Origin: an uncultured Collinsella sp.
Lineage (GTDB): Bacteria; Actinomycetota; Coriobacteriia; Coriobacteriales; Coriobacteriaceae
NCBI GenBank assembly: GCA_900552995.1
Contig: USBX01000035.1
Coordinates: 1-7,912, forward strand
DNA length: 7,912 nt
Reading direction: 5' to 3'
The position numbers and the translations under genes were made by a program. Within the stretch, counting starts at the first letter, position 1. The number at the start of each line of letters is the position of its first letter. Under the pieces are notes generated by a model that was not told the origin of the DNA, did no database searches, and saw only the letters and a list, made by a program, of their open reading frames with translations. Below, piece by piece: positions 1-6,890 of the stretch.

Positions 1-47
1 GAGATTAGCGAGTGTCTCGTGGGCTCGGAGATGTGTATAAGAGACAG
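1..47. other. Residual Illumina Nextera adapter (not genomic)
   Basis: The segment reads as a library oligo in order. Bases 1-5 (GAGAT) match the end of the P7 flow-cell oligo. Bases 6-13 (TAGCGAGT) form an 8-base i7 index, which I recall as Nextera XT N716. Bases 14-28 (GTCTCGTGGGCTCGG) are the read-2 primer part, and bases 29-47 (AGATGTGTATAAGAGACAG) are the 19-bp Tn5 mosaic end. Genomic sequence begins at 48. Any open frame crossing this segment yields an artefact peptide, and nothing biological should be read from it. Confidence 0.97.
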
Positions 48-3000
48 CCTTTGCGGTGGGCGAGGAGATTCCCTTTGACGAGGTGCCGCAGCGTCTGGTG
101 GGCATGGGCTACACCAATGCCGGCGCCGCCGACGCGCCCGGCCTGTTCCGTGTGCACGGCGACACCGTCGAGGTGTTTCCCGCGCAGGAAAAGGCGCCCG
201 TACGCATCGAGTTTTTCGGCGACGAGATCGACCGCATACGCCGCATGGTGAGTTCTACGGGCCAGACCATCGGCAACGAGGACAGCATCGAGATCTTCCC
301 CTGTCGCGAGCTCGCACTCACCGACGACGCCGTCCACAACATGCATGTGGCGCTCTACCGCGCCAGCCAGGACGACAGCAAGTTGGCGGCGCTGCTCGAG
401 ATGGTGGATGCGCGCATCGTCACGCCTGAGCTCGACCGCTTTTTGCCGGTGATGTACGGCCAGACCGTGAGCCCGTTGTCGCACGTGAGCGGCAAGGCGC
501 TGGTGGTTTTGTCCGAGCCGCGCTCGCTGTTCGACGACTGCCTGCGCGCCTACGAGGATATCGAGGCGCGTGCCGGCGAGGCAGGGATTGACCGCCTGGA
601 TGGTCTGTACGTGCGCGCCCAACAGCTCGATTTTGGTGCCCAGCAGCGCCTGAACTATGTGAGCCTCATCCGTGCCGGCGGTGCGGTGACGGCCGAGCTC
701 AAGATTGAGCAGCCTGCCATTGCGGGCTCGGACAATCGCTTTATGACGCGCATTCAGGAGGTCGTGGGTAAGCGCTATGCCTGCGTGTTTGCCATCCCCG
801 ACCGCGGTGCGCGCGAGTCGATGGAGCTTACCTTTGGCGACGAGGGCATTACCTTTGAGGAATCGCTGACCGCGGCGCCCGAAAATGCCGGCGCTATCGG
901 CGACTGCGTGCGCGTGGCAGCGGCGGATTTCGCCGACCGTGTCGCACGCCAGGAGGCCCATGCTTCCATTCGTGAGCGTCGCGCCGACGCGCTCAACGCC
1001 CGCTCGCTCGAGGCGGGTGCCGCCCAGGCTGCCGCCGGCGCCGCCGTGCCCACCATCTCGCGCGGACGCGTGACCTTTGTCGATGCCGCCTTGCCGCAGG
1101 GCGTGGTGGTGCCCGATGCCAACCTGGCCGTGTTCTCAATCGCTGACCTCAACGCCCGCATGGACGCCAACCGCGCGCGCAGCCGCCGCAAGGTGGACGT
1201 TACGCAGATCACGTTCCCGTTTAAGCCGGGTGACTACGTGGTGCACGCTACCCACGGCATCGCGCTCTTTAGCGAGATCGCGCGCCAGGAAGTGGGCGGC
1301 AAGGAGCGCGACTACTTTTTGCTGGAATACGCCGATGGCGACAAGCTCTACGTGCCGCTGGAGCAGGTTGACCGCATTACGCGCTACGTTGGTCCCGACG
1401 GCGATAAACCGCGCTTGACCAGGCTCAACACCGCCGACTGGACGCGGGCTACCAACAAGGCGCGCAAGAATGCCAAAAAGCTGGCGTTTGACCTGGTCGA
1501 TCTGTATACGCGCCGCTCGTCGATTACCGGTATCGCCTGTCCGCCCGATACGCCCGAGCAGATCGAGATGGAGGAGAGCTTCCCCTACGACGAGACACGC
1601 GACCAGCTGGAGGCTATCGCCGACATCAAGGCCGACATGGAGGCGCCCAAGCCCATGGACCGCCTGCTGTGCGGCGACGTGGGTTTCGGCAAGACCGAGG
1701 TCGCCCTGCGCGCAGCCTTTAAGTGCGTGGACTCCGGCCGTCAGGTCATGGTGCTCTGCCCCACGACCATTCTGGCCCAACAGCACTACGAGACATTCTT
1801 TGAGCGTTTTGCCCCGTTTGGCTTGGAGGTCGAGGTACTCAGCCGCTTCCGTACCCCGGCGCAGCAAAAGCGCGCACTCAAGGCGTTTGCCGAGGGCACG
1901 ATTGATGTGCTGATCGGCACGCATCGTCTGCTTTCGGCCGATGTGAACCCCAAGAACCTGGGCATGGTGATCATCGACGAAGAGCAGCGCTTTGGTGTGC
2001 AGCACAAGGAACAGCTCAAAAACCTGCGCGAGCAAATCGACGTGCTCACGCTCTCGGCAACGCCTATTCCGCGAACCATGCAGATGGCCACGAGCGGCGT
2101 GCGCGACATGAGCCTGATCACCACACCGCCGACCGGGCGTCGTCCCGTAATCGTGCACGTGGGGGAGTACGACCCCGACGTGGTGAGTGCAGCGATTCGC
2201 CTGGAGGTGGGCCGCGGCGGTCAGGTGTATTACGTGTCCAACCGCGTCAAGACCATCGACGATGCCGTGGCGCGCGTGCACGAGGCTGCGCCCGAGGCGC
2301 GTGTGGGCGTGGCACACGGCAAGATGAGCCCGCGCGAGGTCGAGGACGTGATGATCGAGTTCGCGACCAAAAAGATCGACGTGCTTATCGCCACGACCAT
2401 CGTGGAGAGCGGTATCGACAACGCAACGGCCAACACGCTCATCATCGAGGACTCGCAGCGCCTGGGCCTGGCGCAGCTCTACCAGCTCAAGGGCCGCGTG
2501 GGCCGCTCGGCCACGCAGGCATACGCGTACTTTATGTTCCCCGGCGAGCTGCCGCTTACCGAGGAGGCGACGGCGCGCCTGACCGCACTTTCCGAGTTCC
2601 AAGACCTGGGCAGCGGCATGCGCATTGCCATGCGCGACCTGGAGATCCGCGGTGCCGGTTCGCTTATGGGTGCCGAGCAGCACGGTAACCTGTCGAGCGT
2701 GGGCTTTGACCTGTTTACGCAGATGCTGGGACAGGCCGTGGCCGAGGCACGCGGCGACGACGATGCCGGCGTGGAGGCGGCGAGCGTGGGCATCAACCTG
2801 CCGGCCGACTACTTCTTGTCCGAGGAGTACATGCCGGCGGTGGACCAGCGCGTGCTCGTGTACCGCAAGCTCGCGGCGGCCGAGGATCTGGAGAGCATCG
2901 ACGAGGTGCAGGAGGAGACCGAGGCCGCGCATGGCGAGCTGCCGTTGGCGGGACTCAACCTGTTCAACCGCGCGCGCATTCGTATTCGCGGCGAGCGCCT

Positions 3001-3259
3001 GGGGCTCGAGAGCGTCACGCTCAGCGGCGGACGCATCACGTTTTTGGGCGTCGAAGTGCCCAAGAAGGTGGCCTTTGAGCTTAAGACTCGCTACGGTGCG
3101 GTGAACTTCCCCAAGAGCCGCAAACTGTCGGTGCCCTACAAGGCGGGCGCCGGCGCGGGCAGCGGCCTGGGCCGCGGCCTCGACGCCAACGACGGCACCG
3201 GTCCCGTGGCCGCGGCACTCATGCTGCTGCAGCAGCTGGGTGCCAGCGACGACGACTAA
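48..3259 (+). CDS. mfd: Mfd, transcription-repair coupling factor (5' partial)
   Basis: Mfd is a cytoplasmic ATP-dependent dsDNA translocase that dislodges RNA polymerase stalled at lesions and recruits UvrA for nucleotide excision repair. There are 1069 visible residues, counted from the first full codon at 50. The UvrB-like module (about 3-65) contains the FRVHGDTVEVFP and RIEFFGDEIDRIR patterns. The CarD-like RNA-polymerase-interacting domain (about 390-450) begins at PGDYVVHATHGI. The RecG-like translocase has Walker A GDVGFGKT (542-549), DEEQ (643-646), SAT (669-671) and QLKGRVGRS (812-820), followed by the TRG region near MRDLEIRGAG (861-870). The C-terminal D7/TRCF domain starts near 918. 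Family members have about 1150-1180 residues, so roughly 130 N-terminal residues (domain D1a) are lost at the contig edge. The GTG at 56 is internal, not a start. The Gly/Ala-rich tail after about residue 1030 looks disordered. Confidence 0.97.
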
Positions 3260-3270
3260 CAAGTAGGGGG

Positions 3271-3304
3271 CGTGGCGGGATGAAGTCGTCTTTGTCCCGC
3301 CACG
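3271..3304 (+). terminator. Hairpin after mfd, weak terminator candidate
   Basis: A perfect 10-bp inverted repeat lies 11 bases after the mfd stop codon: CGTGGCGGGA (3271-3280) and TCCCGCCACG (3295-3304), with a 14-base loop. No T-run follows the right arm, so it is a poor match to an intrinsic terminator. It may instead protect the mfd 3' end or allow partial read-through into the phosphatase gene 36 bases downstream. Confidence 0.4.
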
Positions 3305-3339
3305 TTGCAGGTTGATTCCAGCTCCATCGAAAGGAAAGC

Positions 3340-4203
3340 ATGTTCGGATACATCTATAAGAAAGATGTCGCCATTATCGCGGTTGTCCTGTGTCTTTGTC
3401 TGGGCGTGGGCAGTTTCTTCGATTATCAGATCTCGAGCGCGCTGTTCAACATCGGCAGCATGTACGGCCGCTTTATCGAGGCGGCCGGCGAGCTGCCGTT
3501 TGAGCTGACGGCGAGCGTCGCGGGCGTTATGCTCGTGCGCTCGGCACGCCCCGATTCCAAGGCGAGCAAGTGGCTCGCTGCGCTGGGCATTTTGATCAAC
3601 GTTGGTCTGGTCGGCTACGAGATTATCGGATCGCTGCGCGTCGGCGGCAAGCTTATTGCGTTTCAGCTGGTTCTGACGTTTGCGTTGGTCATCGCAGCCA
3701 ACTTCATCGCCTACCGCCTTACGCGTGACACCGCGCCCGACGAGCTTACGCGCTGGGCGTTGATGGTGCTTGCCGTGTGGGTCGCTCAGGCCATCATCCT
3801 CAACGTCATTGTTAAGCCGTTGTGGTCGCGCCCGCGCATGCGCGTGATCGAGGTCACGCCGGGGCTCAATTTTCAGCCGTGGTGGGTGATCGGCAATCCC
3901 GACAAGTGGACCTATATTGCCGCCGGCGTGATCAAGGACGGGTTCAAGTCGTTTGCGAGCGGACACACAGCGCATGCGGCGATCGGCCTTATGCTCGCCG
4001 GGCTTCCCGCGGCAGCCTTTACGGAAAAGCCTTCGCGCCGCCGCGTGGTCTTTTGGACGGCGGCTGTGGTCGCGGCGCTCGTCGCGCTTGGCCGCATCGT
4101 GATCGGTGCGCACTTTTTGAGCGACGTGAGCTGCGGCTTTGCCCTGGTACTGGCACTTGAGTGCCTTGCCGCGCGCATTGCCTATCCCAACGGCGTACAA
4201 TAG
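3340..4203 (+). CDS. PAP2-superfamily membrane phosphatase
   Basis: This 287-residue integral membrane protein probably dephosphorylates a lipid phosphate or polyprenyl pyrophosphate at the membrane; the substrate cannot be read from the sequence. The PAP2 catalytic signatures are in order: K159-PLWSRPR-M167 (motif 1), ASGH at 206-209 (motif 2), and R252-X5-H258-X3-D262 (motif 3). H209 and H258 are the expected catalytic histidines. Hydrophobic segments lie near 9-27, 52-66, 78-95, 104-125, 138-158, 211-225, 234-251 and 263-280, giving about six to eight membrane spans. The ATG at 3340 is preceded by AAGGAAA (3331-3337) at good spacing. Motifs 1 and 2 each lack the proline of the textbook pattern (RM for RP, ASGH for PSGH), probably a subfamily trait. 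The PLP-enzyme gene starts 45 bases downstream and may be co-transcribed. Confidence 0.88.
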   Translation: MFGYIYKKDVAIIAVVLCLCLGVGSFFDYQISSALFNIGSMYGRFIEAAGELPFELTASVAGVMLVRSARPDSKASKWLAALGILINVGLVGYEIIGSLRVGGKLIAFQLVLTFALVIAANFIAYRLTRDTAPDELTRWALMVLAVWVAQAIILNVIVKPLWSRPRMRVIEVTPGLNFQPWWVIGNPDKWTYIAAGVIKDGFKSFASGHTAHAAIGLMLAGLPAAAFTEKPSRRRVVFWTAAVVAALVALGRIVIGAHFLSDVSCGFALVLALECLAARIAYPNGVQ

Positions 4204-4248
4204 CTCCGTTTGAATCATCTGGCCGATACCCGGTAAGAGAGGATTGCC

Positions 4249-5274
4249 ATGCTCGCGTTTAACAACGATTATTCCCACGGCGCACATCCGGCAGTGCTGC
4301 AGGCGCTCGTCGACACCAATATGGAGCCGCAGCCCGGCTACGGTACCGATGCACACACCGAGCGTGCCAAGCAGCTTATCCGCGAGGCCTGTCAGGCTCC
4401 CGATGCCGACGTGTTTTTTCTGGTGGGCGGCACGCAGGCCAACGCGACGGTGATCGACATGCTGCTCGCGCCGTACGAGGGCGTCGTTGCCGCCGAGACT
4501 GGCCACGTCGCCTGCCACGAGGCGGGCGCCATCGAGTTTGGCGGCCACAAGGTGCTCACCATCCCCGGCTACGAGGGCAAGATGCACGCCGAGGACCTCG
4601 AGAACTATATCCAGGTGTTCTACGAAAACGAGAGCTACGAGCACACGGTGTTCCCGGGTGCCGTGTACGTGAGCCTATCGACCGAGTACGGCACGCTGTA
4701 CTCCAAGGCCGAGCTCGCGGCGATTCACGCAGTGTGCCAGAAGCGCGAGATTCCGCTGTTTGTGGATGGCGCCCGCCTGGCCTATGCGCTGGCGGCCGAT
4801 GAGTGCGACATTACCCTGCCCGAGCTGGCGCAGCTGTGTGACGTGTTCTACATCGGCGGCACCAAGTGCGGCGCTCTGTGCGGCGAGGCCGTGGTGTTTT
4901 GCGGCATGCACGCCCCGGCGCATCCCATTCCGCGTATTAAGCAGCACGGCGCGCTGTTGGCCAAGGGCCGCCTGACGGGCGTGCAGTTTGAGGCGCTCTT
5001 TACCGACGGCCTGTATTTTGAGATTGGTCGCCAGGCGATCGAAACCGCGCAGGCGCTTCGTCGCGTGCTGCACGAGCACGGCTACCGGTTCTTCTTGGAG
5101 ACGCCCACAAACCAGCAGTTTGTGATTCTGCCCAACGAGGACATGGCCCGCATTCGCGAGCATGCCTCGGTCGAGTACTGGGAAAAGTACGACGATACCC
5201 ACACGGTGGTGCGTTTTTGCACCAGCTGGGCCACGACGCAGGAGGATATCGACGCGTTGGCGGCGGTTCTGTAG
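4249..5274 (+). CDS. Threonine aldolase / beta-eliminating lyase family PLP enzyme
   Basis: This 341-residue fold-type I PLP enzyme has the usual length for low-specificity L-threonine aldolases, which cleave L-threonine or L-allo-threonine to glycine and acetaldehyde in the cytoplasm. The phosphate-binding loop is VGGTQAN (59-65). H86, in TGHVACHE, sits where an aromatic residue or histidine stacks on the cofactor ring. D173 and R176, in VDGARLAYAL, match the pyridine-nitrogen and carboxylate contacts. K206, in GGTKCGALCGEA, is the expected Schiff-base lysine. The N-terminus (FNNDYSHGAHP) belongs to the subgroup often annotated as beta-eliminating lyase, which diverges from E. coli LtaE, so the true amino-acid substrate is uncertain. 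The ATG at 4249 follows AAGAGAGG (4235-4242). The gene is 45 bases after the PAP2 gene and ends just before a strong terminator. Confidence 0.88.
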   Translation: MLAFNNDYSHGAHPAVLQALVDTNMEPQPGYGTDAHTERAKQLIREACQAPDADVFFLVGGTQANATVIDMLLAPYEGVVAAETGHVACHEAGAIEFGGHKVLTIPGYEGKMHAEDLENYIQVFYENESYEHTVFPGAVYVSLSTEYGTLYSKAELAAIHAVCQKREIPLFVDGARLAYALAADECDITLPELAQLCDVFYIGGTKCGALCGEAVVFCGMHAPAHPIPRIKQHGALLAKGRLTGVQFEALFTDGLYFEIGRQAIETAQALRRVLHEHGYRFFLETPTNQQFVILPNEDMARIREHASVEYWEKYDDTHTVVRFCTSWATTQEDIDALAAVL

Positions 5275-5285
5275 CCTGATGTAAT
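5257..5285 (+). promoter_or_regulatory. Possible extended -10 promoter for the GNAT gene
   Basis: TTGGCG (5257-5262, four of six matches to TTGACA) is 17 bases from TGTAAT (5280-5285, five of six to TATAAT). A TG dinucleotide at 5277-5278 gives the extended -10 form. The site overlaps the end of the upstream PLP-enzyme gene. The predicted start point, near 5292, would be at the first base of the terminator stem. Identified by eye only. Confidence 0.35.
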
Positions 5286-5292
5286 GACGAGG

Positions 5293-5335
5293 GGCCGCCT
5301 TGCGCTGGGTTTGGCGCAAGGCGGCCTTTGCTTTT
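5293..5335 (+). terminator. Strong intrinsic terminator after the PLP-enzyme gene
   Basis: A perfect 13-bp GC-rich stem pairs GGCCGCCTTGCGC (5293-5305) with GCGCAAGGCGGCC (5314-5326) across the 8-base loop TGGGTTTG, and is followed by the T-rich tract TTTGCTTTT (5327-5335). It lies 18 bases past the stop codon at 5274 and only 15 bases before the GNAT start codon. It should end transcripts from mfd, PAP2 and the PLP enzyme, leaving the GNAT gene dependent on its own promoter or on read-through. Confidence 0.88.
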
Positions 5336-5346
5336 GGGGAGAAGGG
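5336..5346 (+). promoter_or_regulatory. Ribosome binding site that sets the GNAT start
   Basis: The purine stretch GGGGAGAAGGG contains a GGAG core (5338-5341) nine bases from the ATG at 5351. This favours 5351 over the in-frame ATG at 5360. It also excludes the in-frame TTG at 5300, which lies inside the terminator stem. Confidence 0.7.
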
Positions 5347-5350
5347 TTGT

Positions 5351-5941
5351 ATGACAGAGATGTCCGAGCCGACGATTCGCCTGGCGACGCCCGATGATGC
5401 GCCGGCGTTGCTTGCCATCTATGAGCCGTATGTGCGCCAGACGGCGATTACCTGCGAATACGAGGTGCCGAGCGTTGAGGAGTTCGCCGGGCGCATCGAG
5501 CGTACGCTCAAGCGCTATCCGTATCTGGTGATGGAGCTGGACGGGCGTCCGGTAGGCTATGCCTACGTGAGTCCGCTTAACAGCCGCGAGGCATACGACT
5601 GGTCGGTCGAGACGTCGATCTACCTGGCACGCGATGTGCGCCATGGCGGGCTGGGTCGCAAGCTGCACGACGCGCTCAAGCAATGCCTGGTCGCGATGGG
5701 CGTCACCAACATGTGCGCGCTCATTGCCGTGCCGCACGACAAGGACGACGAGTATCTGACGCACAACAGTCAGGATTTCCATGCCCATATGGGATATCGC
5801 CTGGTGGGCGCCTTCGACCGCTGCGCCCAAAAGTTCGGCCGCTGGTACGACATGTGCTGGATGGAGCTGGTCCTAGCCGAGCGCACACCCAACCAACCCA
5901 AACCAACCTGGTTCCCCGACCTCCCCAAACCCACCATTTAG
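5351..5941 (+). CDS. GNAT N-acetyltransferase, phosphinothricin-acetyltransferase/MnaT-like
   Basis: This 196-residue cytoplasmic enzyme is predicted to transfer acetyl from acetyl-CoA to an amine. It belongs to the GNAT branch that includes phosphinothricin acetyltransferase and the L-amino-acid acylase YncA/MnaT; the substrate here is unknown. The domain begins at TIRLATPDDAPALLAIYEPYV (residues about 8-28) in the branch's usual pattern. The acetyl-CoA pyrophosphate loop is R97-H-G-G100-L-G102, matching R/Q-X-X-G-X-G/A. The KFGRWYDM block (161-168) near the C-terminus is characteristic of the branch. The ATG at 5351 is chosen on its ribosome binding site. The last 20 residues (177-196), with six prolines, run past the usual domain end and are encoded by a C-rich, G-poor stretch unlike the rest of the gene. 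The stop codon lies beside a GGGACAGG motif, so the tail may come from a later sequence change. Confidence 0.87.
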   Translation: MTEMSEPTIRLATPDDAPALLAIYEPYVRQTAITCEYEVPSVEEFAGRIERTLKRYPYLVMELDGRPVGYAYVSPLNSREAYDWSVETSIYLARDVRHGGLGRKLHDALKQCLVAMGVTNMCALIAVPHDKDDEYLTHNSQDFHAHMGYRLVGAFDRCAQKFGRWYDMCWMELVLAERTPNQPKPTWFPDLPKPTI

Positions 5942-5962
5942 GGACAGGTTTATTTTGGCAGG
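5941..5962. other. GGGACAGGTTTATTTT motif between convergent genes
   Basis: The gap between the two convergent stop codons is almost entirely the sequence GGGACAGGTTTATTTT followed by GGCAGG; its first G is also the last base of the GNAT stop. It resembles GGGGACAG-type dispersed motifs I recall from repeat-rich or RAYT-associated intergenic DNA in various bacteria. No second copy is present here, so the repeat identity is a guess. No usable terminator hairpin is visible. Confidence 0.25.
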
Positions 5963-6685
5963 TTAGCCGATGGGTTCGGTGTATTTGGCGCGGTCGGTGC
6001 GTTGGATGCGCTTGGAGACGTGGAGCGGGCGACCGTCGGTGTCGTAGACGTAGTCGGTGATTAGGATCAACGCCTGCCCGCGCTCAACGTTGAGCAAAAA
6101 CGCCTCGTTTTGCGAGGCATAGCACACTTCAAAGGTCTTATGCCCCTGTGCCGGTGCACGATGGAACTCCTGTCGCAGCGTGGCGTAGAGCGAACCGTTG
6201 ATATCGCGATCGATGAGCGTCTCGAAGCTTGGCGGCAGGTAGGTGGTCTCCAAGCACAGCGGCGCGTCGTCCAGGTAGCGCAGGCGGACAAGTTTGACGA
6301 GCTTGCTGCCCACGGCGGCGTCAAAGAACTTGGCTATGCTGCCGGCCGCCTTGGCAAAGCCCGAGTCCACGGTGCGCGTGGTGGGCTTCATGCCCTGACC
6401 TTCGACCTGCTTGGTATAGCTCGAAAACACTAGGTTGTTCTCGTGGAGTGCGGGCGTGTCGGCCACAAAGGCGCCACGCCCGCGCTCGGTGCGCACCAGG
6501 CCCTCATCAACGAGAACCTTAAGGGCGTGGCGCACGGTGCTGCGCGACAGCCCCGATTCGTCCATGAGCTCCATCTCGGACGGCAGCTTGTCTCCGCGTG
6601 CGTAGACGCCGGCGGCGATGCGGTCACGCAGCATGCCCGCCAAGCGCTCGTATTGGCTCAGTTTCTTTTTAGATGAGACGCTCAT
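5963..6685 (-). CDS. GntR-family (HutC type) transcriptional regulator with UTRA domain
   Basis: This 240-residue DNA-binding regulator has a winged helix-turn-helix at residues about 10-75. The GntR pattern is clear: KLPSEMELMDESGLSRSTVR (33-52), then the wing GLVRTERGRGAFV (62-74). The remainder (about 90-236) is a UTRA effector domain, with the VRLRYLDDAPLCLETTYLP block (133-151) and a typical end near SKRIQRTDRAKY (224-235). UTRA regulators of this class usually bind a sugar phosphate, amino sugar or related ligand and repress neighbouring catabolic genes. The gene is divergent from the FrlB-like gene, so it most likely controls that gene and itself through repeats in the shared gap. The ATG at 6685 is preceded on the - strand only by a weak AGGTTGG. 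I see no convincing sigma-70 promoter for it. Length matches the family. Confidence 0.92.
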   Translation of the reverse strand: MSVSSKKKLSQYERLAGMLRDRIAAGVYARGDKLPSEMELMDESGLSRSTVRHALKVLVDEGLVRTERGRGAFVADTPALHENNLVFSSYTKQVEGQGMKPTTRTVDSGFAKAAGSIAKFFDAAVGSKLVKLVRLRYLDDAPLCLETTYLPPSFETLIDRDINGSLYATLRQEFHRAPAQGHKTFEVCYASQNEAFLLNVERGQALILITDYVYDTDGRPLHVSKRIQRTDRAKYTEPIG

Positions 6686-6701
6686 ATTGCCAACCTATAT
6701 C

Positions 6702-6713
6702 TAACTTGTATGC
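6702..6713 (+). repeat. Direct repeat copy 1 (TAACTTGTATGC), candidate operator
   Basis: This is an exact 12-base match to the copy at 6841-6852. It lies 17 bases upstream of the regulator's start codon, where binding would block the regulator's own expression. A related CATGTAT core begins at 6727, 22 bases from the CTTGTATG core at 6705, about two helical turns. Confidence 0.7.
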
Positions 6714-6750
6714 TTAACTAAGCAAGCATGTATTCAACACAACAATAAAA

Positions 6751-6783
6751 CCGCTGGTAACGAGTAATCGAAAACCACAGCGG
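6751..6783. repeat. Inverted repeat CCGCTG/CAGCGG in the middle of the control region
   Basis: Six-base arms CCGCTG (6751-6756) and CAGCGG (6778-6783) flank 21 bases. They are a small GC-rich island in otherwise AT-rich DNA, almost central in the gap. This could be a site for a second regulator or chance. The arms are short and the loop long for an RNA hairpin. Confidence 0.3.
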
Positions 6784-6817
6784 CAAAATATCTAAGTCAA
6801 ATATAGCATACAACTAG

Positions 6818-6846
6818 TCGACATAACCAAAACATGTATGTAACTT
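6818..6846 (+). promoter_or_regulatory. Weak promoter candidate for the FrlB-like gene
   Basis: TCGACA (6818-6823, five of six to TTGACA) is 17 bases from TAACTT (6841-6846), which is only three of six to TATAAT. The -10 region falls inside direct repeat copy 2, so a protein bound to that repeat would exclude RNA polymerase. The poor -10 keeps this tentative. Confidence 0.25.
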
Positions 6847-6852
6847 GTATGC
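6841..6852 (+). repeat. Direct repeat copy 2 (TAACTTGTATGC), candidate operator
   Basis: This is the second exact copy of the 12-base repeat, 38 bases before the FrlB-like start codon and 139 bases from copy 1. The related CATGTATG at 6833-6840 precedes the CTTGTATG core at 6844 by 11 bases, about one helical turn. This is consistent with dimers or tandem half-sites on one face of the DNA. Confidence 0.7.
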
Positions 6853-6873
6853 CATCAAGAGCATCAAACGAGA

Positions 6874-6880
6874 AGAAAGG
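6874..6880 (+). promoter_or_regulatory. Ribosome binding site of the FrlB-like gene
   Basis: AGAAAGG ends ten bases before the ATG at 6891. A closer, out-of-frame ATG at 6884 is only three bases away and would give a nine-codon peptide, so 6891 is the real start. Confidence 0.6.
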
Positions 6881-6890
6881 CTGATGCGCG

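Larger units (their letters stand above)
6686..6890. promoter_or_regulatory. Divergent AT-rich control region with operator-like repeats
   Basis: The 205-base gap between the regulator and the FrlB-like gene is much richer in A/T than the genes. It contains TAACTTGTATGC twice in the same orientation (6702-6713 and 6841-6852), an inverted core GCATACAA (6806-6813), and related CATGTAT (6727-6733) and CATGTATG (6833-6840). The 14-base palindrome TGCTTA-AC-TAAGCA (6711-6724) overlaps the first repeat. Copies sit next to both start codons, as expected for operators of the divergent GntR/UTRA regulator. That regulator binds here by inference only. Confidence 0.7.

Noticed and set aside
56..58. GTG as a possible mfd start codon
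   Set aside because: The reading frame is open upstream to the adapter junction at 48, the Mfd family needs about 130 more N-terminal residues, and there is no ribosome binding site because the preceding bases are adapter.
1136..3262. Very long open frame antisense to mfd (over 700 codons)
   Set aside because: It mirrors the GC-rich codon pattern of mfd, its translation is rich in His, Arg, Ala and Leu with no recognisable domain, and the sense strand encodes a clear Mfd. The antisense frames at 5-961, 3256-4644 and 6864-7838 are rejected for the same reason.
4204..4248. Promoter or terminator between the PAP2 and PLP-enzyme genes
   Set aside because: The 45-base gap shows only a ribosome binding site, with no -35/-10 pair or stable hairpin, so co-transcription is more likely.
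5300..5350. N-terminal extension of the GNAT protein from TTG at 5300
   Set aside because: The extension would be encoded within the terminator stem and the ribosome binding site. The GNAT domain starts just after the ATG at 5351, which has a good ribosome binding site.
5901..5951. Terminator hairpins between the GNAT and regulator genes (AACCA/TGGTT, AAACC/GGTTT)
   Set aside because: The stems are only 5 bp, partly within coding sequence, and lack a convincing T-run on either strand.
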